Assembly: GCF_000488255.1 (NCBI RefSeq)
Contig: NZ_KI530745.1
Location: forward strand, 434,001 to 498,000
Direction of reading: 5' to 3'
Origin: Acinetobacter indicus CIP 110367
Lineage (GTDB): Bacteria > Pseudomonadota > Gammaproteobacteria > Pseudomonadales > Moraxellaceae
Length of the DNA: 64,000 nt
Shown: positions 7,009 through 15,496 of the stretch, piece after piece
Layout of the letters: every line of letters starts with the position of its first letter
How positions within the stretch are numbered: position 1 is the stretch's first letter
Position numbers and translations under genes: made by a program
The notes under the pieces: model-generated
The model's input: the letters and a program-made list of their open reading frames with translations, nothing else
Databases searched by the model: none
Told to the model about the DNA's origin: nothing

Positions 7009-7404
7009 TTATTTGCTGTACGCGGTCAATTCCTGGCAAATGGCCTTATTTTTCTGGCTTCCCGCTTTTTTGGCATCGGCCTGTGCTTCAACCAGCATCG
7101 GCTTAAAACTTTTTTGCTTGCTTAGGGCTTGTAAAGCTGCAACCGGATCTTTTTCTGCCGGCATATATTCTTTGGCCAGTTTGGCATAGCCCTGATTAAA
7201 TTTAGTCTGGTCTTTGTCCTGAATTAACGCTGGGCACACTTCAGATAATACATAAATGGCTGCCAGTTCCTGCTGGGTGACTTTTTGAAGTGGTGTGACT
7301 TCAATATTTTCATTCTGTGCCAGTGCGGTTTGCCCCAAACCCAAAGTAATGGCGATACCAGCCAGAAGTTGCAAAGATTTCGTTTTTAATTGGGAAGTGT
7401 ACAT
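7009..7404 (-). CDS. small secreted protein, MCR_0457-like (paralogue 1)
   Basis: The 131-residue protein has a clear Sec signal peptide (LLAGIAITLGLGQTALAQ, cleavage after AQA-like ALA). The mature part is short and helical with two cysteines, one in LSEVCPALI and one in KAICQELT, likely forming a disulfide in the periplasm. It resembles the family named MCR_0457 in Moraxella and Acinetobacter, for which no function is established. The next gene upstream (7602-7973) encodes a diverged paralogue with the same cysteine spacing and the same VCPA motif, so this is an old tandem duplication. Each copy has its own terminator, so they are probably separate transcripts. Confidence 0.75.
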   Translation of the reverse strand: MYTSQLKTKSLQLLAGIAITLGLGQTALAQNENIEVTPLQKVTQQELAAIYVLSEVCPALIQDKDQTKFNQGYAKLAKEYMPAEKDPVAALQALSKQKSFKPMLVEAQADAKKAGSQKNKAICQELTAYSK

Positions 7405-7544
7405 AAAAAAATAGACCTAAAACTTAAAAATACCACATGCCCATAAGCTTAATGATTTTTGACAGAATGAAAAGAAAAGAAGTGTATCTGAGCAGGCTGA
7501 CACACAACCAAAATTAAAAAGCCAAATCAGAAATGCAATAAAAA

Positions 7545-7572
7545 AGAGCAATCAACCTATGCTGATTACTCT
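7545..7572 (-). terminator. intrinsic terminator of the 7602-7973 gene
   Basis: Minus-strand stem AGAGTAATCA/TGATTGCTCT (one G-T pair) followed by TTTTTTATTG. Confidence 0.8.
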
Positions 7573-7601
7573 TGATGTGAAGATGGTGCGTCAGTACAAA
7601 C

Positions 7602-7973
7602 CTAAAGTTCGATTGCAGCAGCATCCTGACAAACAATTTTCTGTTCATCTGCCGTGGTTTCTTTAGCAGCATCACGTGCTTCAATCAGAATATTCTTATA
7701 TTCAGCATCAGCCTGCAGTGCGCTGTAGCTTAAAGTCTGACCTTTTAAGTCTGCCAGGTAAGTTTCAATTAAAGCCTGAATATTGCTATCCAGTTTGGCG
7801 TTTTTGCCAATAATGGCCGGACAAACCTCAGCCATCACCTGAGCGGCAGCAATGTCTTCTTTCACAATGGTATTGGCTTCTTCTACCGTCAAGCCTTCAG
7901 CATTGACCGCTTGAGAGAGAATTACCGCAAAACCAAGCCCCAGTAAACGACGTACAGATAAGCGACGAATCAT
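7602..7973 (-). CDS. small secreted protein, MCR_0457-like (paralogue 2)
   Basis: The 123-residue protein has an N-terminal signal peptide (RRLLGLGFAVILSQAVNAE). The mature domain shares with its downstream neighbour the segments MAEVCPAII and KIVCQDAA, the spacing between the two cysteines, and predicted helical content. The function is unknown. I chose ATG at 7973 (MIRRLSVRR); a GTG three codons upstream at 7982 is in frame. It lies divergent from surE across about 110 bp, which must contain both promoters. Confidence 0.72.
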   Translation of the reverse strand: MIRRLSVRRLLGLGFAVILSQAVNAEGLTVEEANTIVKEDIAAAQVMAEVCPAIIGKNAKLDSNIQALIETYLADLKGQTLSYSALQADAEYKNILIEARDAAKETTADEQKIVCQDAAAIEL

Positions 7974-8083
7974 GTTATACACACTTTTTATTGATGGAAG
8001 TTCGACACTAAATATATATACTTCTCATTATATTTCAATGAAATGTGCTGACCGGTCATTTATTTAATTTGAAGAGTAAATTT

Positions 8084-8860
8084 GTGAATATCTTAATTGC
8101 CAATGATGATGGCGTTTTTGCGCCAGGGATCCAGGCGCTTGCACACGCATTAAAACCTTTGGGCCGTGTGGTAATTGTCGCGCCAGAAAGTGAGCGTAGC
8201 GGGTTTTCCAGTGCCTTGACCTTAGATCGTCCTTTACGTCCAATTCCGATTGCTCAAGATATCTGGGCGGTGAATGGCACTCCGGCAGACTGTGTCTATT
8301 TATCTATGAATGGCCTGTTTGATTTTGAATTTGATCTGGTGGTGAGCGGGATTAACAGCGGCGCCAATCTGGGTGATGATGTACTGTATTCAGGTACCGT
8401 TGGTGCTGCTTTTGAAGGGCGTTTAATGACGCAGCCGGCCATAGCTGTATCACTGGCTGGCCCTAATGTCCGAGCTTATCAGCATCCGGCCGATTATGCA
8501 GTTGCCGCGCAGTGGGTGCATGATTTTATTGCCAACGGCTTGCCAACCTTGCCGCCACGCCACATTTTGAATATTAATATTCCAGATGTGGCGGAATTAA
8601 AAGGCGCAAAAATTACCTATCAGGGCCGTCGCAGTCAATCTAAACCGATTACCAGCCATGTCGATCCGCGCGGTCGCCAGGTGTACTGGATTGGACTGGC
8701 CGGAGAAGCCGTTGCAGACCCGCGTAAAGATGTGGGTGAAATCCAGTCGGATTTCTTTGCTGTGGCCAATGGCTATGTCAGCATCACCCCAATTCAGATG
8801 GATGCGACCAATTACGATATTCTGGGGCATCTGCATGACAGCTTGAGTCCAGCCCTGTAA
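8084..8860 (+). CDS. surE: 5'/3'-nucleotidase SurE
   Basis: Survival protein E hydrolyses 5' and 3' nucleoside monophosphates (and short polyphosphate) in the cytoplasm, using a divalent metal bound by the N-terminal Asp pair. Here the protein starts [18 protein letters not shown], followed by [14 protein letters not shown], the [12 protein letters not shown] motif and [19 protein letters not shown], all diagnostic for SurE. Length with the GTG start at 8084 is 258 residues, normal for the family; GAAGAG at 8071-8076 is the ribosome binding site and supports GTG over the upstream in-frame start. nlpD follows, as in other gammaproteobacteria, but pcm is absent between them and no rpoS follows. 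Confidence 0.96.
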   Translation: MNILIANDDGVFAPGIQALAHALKPLGRVVIVAPESERSGFSSALTLDRPLRPIPIAQDIWAVNGTPADCVYLSMNGLFDFEFDLVVSGINSGANLGDDVLYSGTVGAAFEGRLMTQPAIAVSLAGPNVRAYQHPADYAVAAQWVHDFIANGLPTLPPRHILNINIPDVAELKGAKITYQGRRSQSKPITSHVDPRGRQVYWIGLAGEAVADPRKDVGEIQSDFFAVANGYVSITPIQMDATNYDILGHLHDSLSPAL

Positions 8861-8883
8861 AGAATGTTATAACTTTGTGAAAA

Positions 8884-8917
8884 AGTACCGTCTGAAACTC
8901 TTTTTCGGTGCTTTTTT
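8884..8917 (+). terminator. terminator between surE and nlpD
   Basis: Stem AGTACCG/CGGTGCT (one wobble pair) followed by TTTTTT. It would limit surE readthrough and implies nlpD has its own promoter in the next 50 bp. Confidence 0.7.
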
Positions 8918-8970
8918 GTTAATCTTAGCGCAGTTCAATAATTACATTTAAGATGTAGAGAGGAAGATTA

Positions 8971-9807
8971 ATGCCTTTGGTGTCACACGGTCGTTTATTT
9001 GCAGCACCGACAACATTGTTGAAAACTTTATTTGTATCTACAGCCGTTATTTCTACGCTCATCATCAGTGGCTGTGCGTCTAAACCTCAAGTACATAATT
9101 CTGCACGTTATGCGGCTGCGCCAAATTTCTATACCGTACGCTCAGGTGATACTTTAAGCGGCATTGCAGCACGTTATGGTTTAAGTTATCTCAGTATTGC
9201 GGAAATGAACGATATTGCCGCGCCATACCGGATTTATGTGGGCCAGTCGATTCGTCTGAAAAGTGGCAGTGCACCGCGTACCACCACGACGCGTCCGGTA
9301 ACGCAGCCAGCACCAATCCAGCGTCAGACCATTGCTATTCCAAAAACTACGCCAGCACCGACCGCACCGGTAACCACGACGACCACAACCACACCACGAA
9401 CCACTACTCCGGCGCCGACAGTGAGTTCTACCGTAGGTTCTTTACGCTGGGTGAAACCATCTAATGGTGCAGTAATTGAGAACTTCAATTTAGCGTCGAA
9501 TGTGAAAGGGATTCGTTATGGCGGCAATGTCGGTGATCCGGTCTTTGCAGCTGCAGACGGGCAGGTGGTGTATGCCGCAGATGGCCTGAAAGAATACGGT
9601 AACCTGGTGTTAATTAAGCATATTAATGGCTACATTACGGCTTATGCACATAACAGTAAACTTAACGTGAATAGTGGACAAAATGTAGCAGCAGGGCAGA
9701 AAATTGCCGAAATGGGCTCATCGGGCACCACCCGCACCATGCTGGAATTCCAGGTCCGCCTTGATGGCAAGCCGATCAACCCGACTAATGTTTTACCAAT
9801 AAATTAA
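8971..9807 (+). CDS. nlpD: NlpD/EnvC-type LysM + degenerate M23 lipoprotein
   Basis: The 278-residue outer-membrane lipoprotein has the lipobox IISGC with Cys at about residue 35. A LysM peptidoglycan-binding domain lies at about 53-97 (FYTVRSGDTLSGIAARYGLS). A long Thr/Pro-rich linker (about 100-155) leads to a C-terminal LytM/M23 domain (about 170-275). The M23 zinc ligands are missing (KGIRYGG where active enzymes have H-x-G-x-D; AYAHNS instead of HxH), so it should be catalytically dead and act, as NlpD does, by activating a periplasmic amidase during cell separation. The ribosome binding site GAGAGGAAG fits the ATG. Confidence 0.9.
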   Translation: MPLVSHGRLFAAPTTLLKTLFVSTAVISTLIISGCASKPQVHNSARYAAAPNFYTVRSGDTLSGIAARYGLSYLSIAEMNDIAAPYRIYVGQSIRLKSGSAPRTTTTRPVTQPAPIQRQTIAIPKTTPAPTAPVTTTTTTTPRTTTPAPTVSSTVGSLRWVKPSNGAVIENFNLASNVKGIRYGGNVGDPVFAAADGQVVYAADGLKEYGNLVLIKHINGYITAYAHNSKLNVNSGQNVAAGQKIAEMGSSGTTRTMLEFQVRLDGKPINPTNVLPIN

Positions 9808-9900
9808 TTTTTTTAAGTGCAAAACGTAAATTTCACCGTATAATACAATGAGTTGCTTTTATCAAAGGTAGGAGCATCTCATAAGTTCAGAGGGAAATTT

Positions 9901-10830
9901 ATGTTAGATCAACTTCGAGCAATGGGTGTATTTGCTTGTGTTGTTGAAAAAAGCTCGTTTAGTGGCGCTGCGCGTGAACTCGGTATCACCACAAGTGCTG
10001 TAAGTCAGCAAATTCGTTCTTTGGAAAATGAAATGGAAGTAACGCTGTTACACCGTTCCACCCGAAAACTGAGTTTGACTGAAGCTGGACAAGCTTTTTT
10101 CCACAGCTGTCAGGAAATGCTCGCCGCTGCGGAGCGTGGTAAAATACGCATTAATGAATTACGCGATGACCTGGTAGGTGATTTGCGTATCGCAACCACC
10201 CCGGAACTGGGTGCGAATCATGTCATTCCGGCATTGTCGCACTGGATGTCAGCCCATCGTGGCTTGGCCATACATGTCGAAGCGGACAATCAGTTTATTG
10301 ACCTGATTGAAGGTCGGATTGATATTGCTTTGCGCATGAGTTCAAAAATTGAAGATAGTCAGCTGAATGTAGTGCCACTGGCGCGCGTTGAGCAGGTTCT
10401 GGTGGCATCACCAAGTTATCTGAACCAGACCACACCGGTGTCACGTCCTGAAGATTTAAAAAATCATGACCTGATTCCAGTAAATTTGATGAAAAATTAT
10501 GCCAGTTTTTCATTTCATCACGCCAGTACGGGTGAAGTGGTCGGACTGGACATGAGCTCTCGCCTCACCACAAATAATGTTCTGATTGCCAAATCATTAT
10601 GTTTACAAGGGCACGGAATCGCGAGACTTTTATATCTAGATGTACAAAAAGATTTAATTAACGGGTCTTTGGTCGAAGTATTACCTGAATGGAAATTGCC
10701 GACCTTTACATTGTATGCGATTACGCCAAAACGTGAGCAGCAGCCAATGAAAGTGCATCGTTGTCTGGATGCTTTAAAACAGTATTTTTGTCAGTTACCT
10801 GGCGGCAGAATTTACCAGGAAGCCTCATAA
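9901..10830 (+). CDS. LysR-family transcriptional regulator
   Basis: The 309-residue protein has an N-terminal winged HTH (about residues 5-62; SGAARELGITTSAVSQQIRSLE, then LHRSTRKLSLTEAG) and a C-terminal periplasmic-binding-like effector domain (about 90-295). The effector part (DLRIATTPELGANHVIP, DIALRMSSKIEDSQLNVVPL) resembles the CrgA/DhcR-like LysR group. Target and ligand are unknown, because neither neighbour is an obvious divergent partner: nlpD is upstream on the same strand and argD is convergent. The start at 9901 is supported by GAGGGAAA just upstream; an in-frame extension to 9853 is less likely. Confidence 0.92.
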   Translation: MLDQLRAMGVFACVVEKSSFSGAARELGITTSAVSQQIRSLENEMEVTLLHRSTRKLSLTEAGQAFFHSCQEMLAAAERGKIRINELRDDLVGDLRIATTPELGANHVIPALSHWMSAHRGLAIHVEADNQFIDLIEGRIDIALRMSSKIEDSQLNVVPLARVEQVLVASPSYLNQTTPVSRPEDLKNHDLIPVNLMKNYASFSFHHASTGEVVGLDMSSRLTTNNVLIAKSLCLQGHGIARLLYLDVQKDLINGSLVEVLPEWKLPTFTLYAITPKREQQPMKVHRCLDALKQYFCQLPGGRIYQEAS

Positions 10831-10855
10831 AATATAACAATTCAGAAATTAAAAA

Positions 10856-10877
10856 AGCCGCATCATGCGGCTTTTTT
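10856..10877. terminator. bidirectional terminator between lysR-type gene and argD
   Basis: Stem AGCCGCAT/ATGCGGCT with a 1-base centre (compact hairpin), an A-run on the left and TTTTTTA on the right. It serves both converging genes. Confidence 0.88.
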
Positions 10878-10912
10878 ATGCAGATTGAGATCTGTTGAGA
10901 TCAACACGCGGC

Positions 10913-12124
10913 TTAAGCCAGGAACGTTTTGATCATTTTCACCAGACGTTCAACCAGCTGATCGGCCTGTTCCTGGCTAATGTTCAAGGTTGGCAGTAAA
11001 CGCACCACGGAGCCGGCGGTCACATTGACAATCAGTTTGTATTCATCACGGGCAATATCCACCAGTTCTGCGCAGGCTTTAGGTAATTCAATCCCGATCA
11101 TCAGGCCAAAACCACGCACGCTGACATTTTGGTCAGCCAGCTGGTTGCGTAGCTGCTCAACAATATAGCTACCCATTTTTGCGGCATTCTCGACCAGATT
11201 TTCTTTCTGGATAATATCAATCACGGTGTAGACCACACGTGACCCCAGGGCAGTACCACTGTAGGTTGAACCATGGTTACCGGCAGTGAGTACACCCACA
11301 CCGCGACCTTGGGTCATCACTGCACCAATCGGGAAGCCATTGCCCAGGCCTTTGGCAGTGGTTAAGACATCTGGCACAATATTGGTGTGCTGATAGGCAA
11401 AATATTTACCGGTACGGCCGTTACCAGTTTGCACTTCATCCAGCATCATCAGCCAGTTGTGCTGGTTACAGATGCGGCGGATATCTTCTAGGTAGCTAAA
11501 GCCTTGAGGCGCGGTATTAACACCGCCTTCGCCCTGAATTGGCTCAACCAGAATCGCGACGATGTCCGGATACTGAATGGCGGCTTCTTCAATGGCTTCA
11601 ACATCACCAAACGGTACACGGATAAAACCTTCTACCAGCGGTGCAAAACCTTCCTGGACTTTTTTATTGCCGGTGGCAGATAGGGTTGCCAGGGTACGGC
11701 CGTGGAACGACTGATCGGCGACAATAATTTTCGGATTGGCAATGCCTTGTAAATAACCAAATTTACGTGCAATTTTAATGGCACCTTCATTCGATTCTGC
11801 ACCACTGTTAGAGAAGAAGACTTCTTCCATACCAGCGACTTCTGCCAGTTTTTGTGCAGCGGCAGTTTGCCAAGGCACTTCAAACAGGTTGCTGGTATGA
11901 ATCAGGGTTGCAGCTTGTTCCGCAATTGCTTCAGCAATCACTGGATGAGCATGACCCAAACCGCAAACGGCGATCCCAGTTAAGGCATCTAAATACTCTG
12001 TACCATCTTCGGTATAAAGATATGCACCTCGTCCTCGGACAAAGCTGATCGGTTGACGACCAAAGACTGGCATCAAATGAGACGGTTGATCAGTTTGTAC
12101 CGGAGCGAGGGTAATATTGTTCAT
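10913..12124 (-). CDS. argD: acetylornithine transaminase (class III PLP aminotransferase)
   Basis: The 403-residue enzyme transfers the amino group of glutamate to N-acetylglutamate semialdehyde in arginine biosynthesis and can often act on succinylornithine or succinyl-diaminopimelate. Family marks are the N-terminal PISFVRGRGAYLYTEDGTEYLD, the PLP-contacting FSNSGAESNEGAIKIARK, LMLDEVQTGNGRTGK and the Schiff-base lysine in LTTAKGLGNGFP at about residue 255. The length is normal. It appears to be transcribed alone and is divergent from grxD. The alternative reading, the catabolic AstC, is less likely because no ast genes are adjacent. Confidence 0.92.
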   Translation of the reverse strand: MNNITLAPVQTDQPSHLMPVFGRQPISFVRGRGAYLYTEDGTEYLDALTGIAVCGLGHAHPVIAEAIAEQAATLIHTSNLFEVPWQTAAAQKLAEVAGMEEVFFSNSGAESNEGAIKIARKFGYLQGIANPKIIVADQSFHGRTLATLSATGNKKVQEGFAPLVEGFIRVPFGDVEAIEEAAIQYPDIVAILVEPIQGEGGVNTAPQGFSYLEDIRRICNQHNWLMMLDEVQTGNGRTGKYFAYQHTNIVPDVLTTAKGLGNGFPIGAVMTQGRGVGVLTAGNHGSTYSGTALGSRVVYTVIDIIQKENLVENAAKMGSYIVEQLRNQLADQNVSVRGFGLMIGIELPKACAELVDIARDEYKLIVNVTAGSVVRLLPTLNISQEQADQLVERLVKMIKTFLA

Positions 12125-12284
12125 GACTAACTCTTTACTGTTAGGTGGAAAGAAAAACTTATATAAGCAAAAACTTGGTCAGATTTAAAGGGTAATTGTA
12201 AATAAAAATGGATTTATTACTTTAGACGTACTGTTTTTCTCTGTTTTGGGTATAATGCAAAACAGATTAGTTGAGGATTTATCA

Positions 12285-12626
12285 ATGACTGAACAAGCAC
12301 GCGATACCGAAGCGTTAATTCGTGACCAAATTGCTAAACATGCAGTTCTTCTTTACATGAAAGGCACACCGCAATTCCCACAATGTGGTTTCTCAGCTCG
12401 TGCAGTAGAAGCGCTCAGTCAAATTGGTCGTCCATTTGCCTATGTGAATATTCTTGAAAACCAGGATATTCGTGCAACTTTGCCGAAAATTGCCAACTGG
12501 CCAACTTTCCCGCAATTGTGGATCAATGGCGAGTTAATTGGCGGTAGCGATATTATGCTGGATATGTTCCAAAAAGGTGAGTTACAGCCTTTGGTTGAAC
12601 AGTACAGCCCAGCGCCTGAAGCTTAA
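12285..12626 (+). CDS. grxD: monothiol glutaredoxin Grx4
   Basis: The 113-residue monothiol glutaredoxin has the CGFS active site (FPQCGFSARAVEAL) preceded by LYMKGTP, and the glutathione-binding WPTFPQLWINGELIGGSDI. Proteins of this class bind a bridging [2Fe-2S] cluster with glutathione and deliver it to iron-sulfur targets in the cytoplasm. An in-frame upstream extension exists, but the ATG at 12285 follows GAGGATTTATC and gives the normal family length. It is monocistronic with its own terminator. Confidence 0.96.
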   Translation: MTEQARDTEALIRDQIAKHAVLLYMKGTPQFPQCGFSARAVEALSQIGRPFAYVNILENQDIRATLPKIANWPTFPQLWINGELIGGSDIMLDMFQKGELQPLVEQYSPAPEA

Positions 12627-12641
12627 TTCAGTCGTATAAAA

Positions 12642-12664
12642 AAGCGCCTTTCGGCGCTTTTTTG
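12642..12664 (+). terminator. terminator between grxD and lon-like gene
   Basis: Stem AAGCGCC/GGCGCTT with loop TTTC, an A-run before and TTTTTTG after, so it works in both directions. Confidence 0.9.
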
Positions 12665-12681
12665 CTTTTTTAGACCGGCCA

Positions 12682-15294
12682 TTATGAGCCAGTCTGGTTA
12701 CGGGCATCTTCTATCGGAATAGCCTCAATTGCTGCTTCAGCAGGCTGATCTTTTTTCTTGGCCTTTTTTTCTTTCTTGGCTTTTTTCTTTTTCTTCGGCT
12801 CTTCCTCTTCAATTTCTGCGCCATCTTCAATGGCTTGCCAGTATTCCAGCTGCGCCATCACCATGTCATAAATCGAGCCTTTGCTATAACGGCCTTTTTT
12901 GTCCAGTTTTCCGACCGGACGCGCCATCAGAATTTCCAGTGCCTGATCAATCACATCAATGGCATGAATATGGAATTCGCCTTTTTGCACCGCTTCAATC
13001 ACATCTTTACGCAGCATGAGATGCTGCATGTTTTGACGCGGAATAATCACGCCTTGCTTGCCGGTTAAACCTTGTAATTTACAGGCATCATAGAAGCCTT
13101 CAATTTTGGCATTGACGCCGCCAACAGGTTGCACCTGACCCAGCTGGTTCATGGAACCGGTAATGGCCCAGGACTGATCAATTGGTAACTGGCTGATTGC
13201 TGAAATCAGGGCAGACAGTTCCGCAACGGTGGCGCTATCACCATCGACCTGACCATAGCTCTGTTCAAAGGCCAGTGCGGCAGAGAAGTGCAGAATCTGT
13301 TCGCGGCCAAAATGGGCTTTCAGGAAGCTGGACATTAACAGCACGCCTTTGGCATGCAGCGAGCCGCCCAATTCAACACTGCGTTCAATATCCAGAATAT
13401 CGCCGCCGCCCTGATAGACCGATGCCGTCAGGCGCGAAGGCAGGCCAAACTCGACATCGGCATAATGAATCACGGACAGGGCATTGATCTGACCCAGACG
13501 ATGACCCTTGGTTTCAATCAGCTGGGTGCCGCGCGACAGGTCCTGCCAGTACAGTTCACGCAAATAGCCTAAGCGATATTTACGATGATCCAGCGCCATG
13601 TTGATATGTTCTTCTGACACCATCTTTTTGTCGGCTTGTACCGCATGATGATGTGATTCCCGAATCAGATCACCCAGCGTCAGGGCATGTAAGGACAGCG
13701 AGCTTTGGTCCTCGGCCAGACGACTCGAGTCGGTTAACAGCGCGGCCAGGGCAGAGCGGTCAAAGGGCAGCAGTTTATCGGCCTGAACATAATCAGCTAT
13801 CAGCTGCATATAAGCCTGCTCATTGGTGTCATTACGTTGTAATGTATCGGTGAAGTCGGCACGGATTTTAAAGACGCTGCCCAGCTCCGGTTCGACTTCC
13901 AGAATTTCATAATAGATTTCCGGCTCGGCCAGTAGAATGACCTTTAAGGTCAGGGGAATTGATTCCGGTTCAATCGAAATACTGCCGGTTAAAGTCAGCA
14001 TATGTTCCAGTGAGGACAGTTTTAGCTGGCCCGATTTCAAGGCACGTTTCAGCCCTTGCCAGGCATAAGGCTGTTCCAGTAACTGTTCGGCTTCCAGAAT
14101 TAAAAAACCGCCATTGGCACGATGTAAGGCACCGGAACGGATTAAGGTGAAGTCAGTGGTGATGGTGCCGTTCTGGGTCATCTGTTCCACATGACCGAGC
14201 AGGTTGTAGTGGGTCGGGAAATCTTCAAAGATCACCGGCGCACCCGAATTCGGTTTATGCGTGACAACAATATTGGCCTGATAACGCGCTGGCACCCGGC
14301 TAAACACTGCCGGAGTGAAGTCATCTTCTTCCTGTTCCAGCACCATTTCAACATTGTTGATAATGTCTTCGGCATAGTATTTCAGATAGTCTTCAAGCCC
14401 TTGAACCTCTGAAAATTTATTCAGCAATAAATCAATCCGCGGCATCACCACCTGTTTGGCAATGTCACGATTCAGGACCTGAACCCGATCGCGGGCATCA
14501 TCTTCCAGATCGCCCAGATGCAGACCCAGACGTTCCAGTTTTTTATCCATATAGCGCATATTGGCGGCAATTTCGGCGCGCTCTTTGCTACTTAAGGCAT
14601 TGACATCTTCCTGGGTCATTTCCTGCAGCTGGTCATCTTTAAACTGCACCGGAATAAAGCAGTGCTCGTCATTGCGCGAGACCAGTTTTAAATCCAGGGT
14701 TTCACCTTCTTTGGTCAGTTCAATGAGGGCCTGTTGCTGTTCATCACCGGTTTGCTGGCGAATCTGTTCAATGCGGTTGTGATAGGTTTCGGCGCTAAAA
14801 CGGCGTTCCAGCTGCTTTAAAATGGTCTGCCAGCTCTGATGTAGCTGGGTCTGGAATTTCGGTGCCTGACCGGCCGGCAGTCGCAGGGCAATGGGCTGGC
14901 GCGGGTTTTTAAAATTATTGACATACACCCAGTCATTTGGCGTGGCCATGGTTTTGGCATGTTGCTGCAGTAAACGCCGGATCATGGTGCGTTTGCCCAG
15001 TCCTGCCGTACCGACCGCAAAAATGTTATAGCCGGAATACGGCAAGGCAATGCCGGCTTCTACCGAAGCACGGGCGCGATCCTGACCCAGAAAATTATTT
15101 AAAGGTTTAATCCGTTTGGTGGAGGCCGGAATTTTGTCCAGATCCGGAATATGGGTCAGCTGTTCCGGGCTTAAGCGGGTGTTATTAAGTGTCGTTTGAA
15201 TTTCGGCTTGTTCGAAGGCTGAGGTAAGAGTTTGTTCTGGTTGTAAAACTAATGTTTGTTGTTCGGTAATTGAAGCAGATAAAGAAGAGGTCAT
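12682..15294 (-). CDS. Lon-like ATP-dependent protease (AAA + S16)
   Basis: About 870 residues, of the 'Lon-related' (LonB-like, PF13654-containing) group rather than canonical Lon. Walker A is seen as GTAGLGKR at about residues 92-99, followed by a long insertion and coiled-coil region (ELTKEGETLDL to RDRVQVLNRDI). The C-terminal S16 protease domain carries the catalytic Ser in DGDSATVAEL (about 684) and the catalytic Lys in GGVNAKIEGFYD (about 730). The C-terminus is a highly charged lysine-rich tail (KKKKKAKKEKKAKKK), of unknown role and possibly nucleic-acid binding. I chose ATG 15294 over an upstream TTG. It is expected to degrade damaged proteins in the cytoplasm; the specific substrate is unknown. 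Confidence 0.9.
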   Translation of the reverse strand: MTSSLSASITEQQTLVLQPEQTLTSAFEQAEIQTTLNNTRLSPEQLTHIPDLDKIPASTKRIKPLNNFLGQDRARASVEAGIALPYSGYNIFAVGTAGLGKRTMIRRLLQQHAKTMATPNDWVYVNNFKNPRQPIALRLPAGQAPKFQTQLHQSWQTILKQLERRFSAETYHNRIEQIRQQTGDEQQQALIELTKEGETLDLKLVSRNDEHCFIPVQFKDDQLQEMTQEDVNALSSKERAEIAANMRYMDKKLERLGLHLGDLEDDARDRVQVLNRDIAKQVVMPRIDLLLNKFSEVQGLEDYLKYYAEDIINNVEMVLEQEEDDFTPAVFSRVPARYQANIVVTHKPNSGAPVIFEDFPTHYNLLGHVEQMTQNGTITTDFTLIRSGALHRANGGFLILEAEQLLEQPYAWQGLKRALKSGQLKLSSLEHMLTLTGSISIEPESIPLTLKVILLAEPEIYYEILEVEPELGSVFKIRADFTDTLQRNDTNEQAYMQLIADYVQADKLLPFDRSALAALLTDSSRLAEDQSSLSLHALTLGDLIRESHHHAVQADKKMVSEEHINMALDHRKYRLGYLRELYWQDLSRGTQLIETKGHRLGQINALSVIHYADVEFGLPSRLTASVYQGGGDILDIERSVELGGSLHAKGVLLMSSFLKAHFGREQILHFSAALAFEQSYGQVDGDSATVAELSALISAISQLPIDQSWAITGSMNQLGQVQPVGGVNAKIEGFYDACKLQGLTGKQGVIIPRQNMQHLMLRKDVIEAVQKGEFHIHAIDVIDQALEILMARPVGKLDKKGRYSKGSIYDMVMAQLEYWQAIEDGAEIEEEEPKKKKKAKKEKKAKKKDQPAEAAIEAIPIEDARNQTGS

Positions 15295-15496
15295 GTGCTC
15301 GTGTCTTTGCGTCACTGTGAAATCCAAAACGAAATTATTGCAATAGAGATTTAAGGTATACAGGTTTAATAGAAAATTTCAAGCCAGGCCGCTGCATTTC
15401 TCCAGAAAATCACAGGGCGTTTGCATAAATCAGGTTGAAACCAAATCCATTAAACGATTGAATAGCAACATTCAGTTTTTTGACAAAAATAATGTA

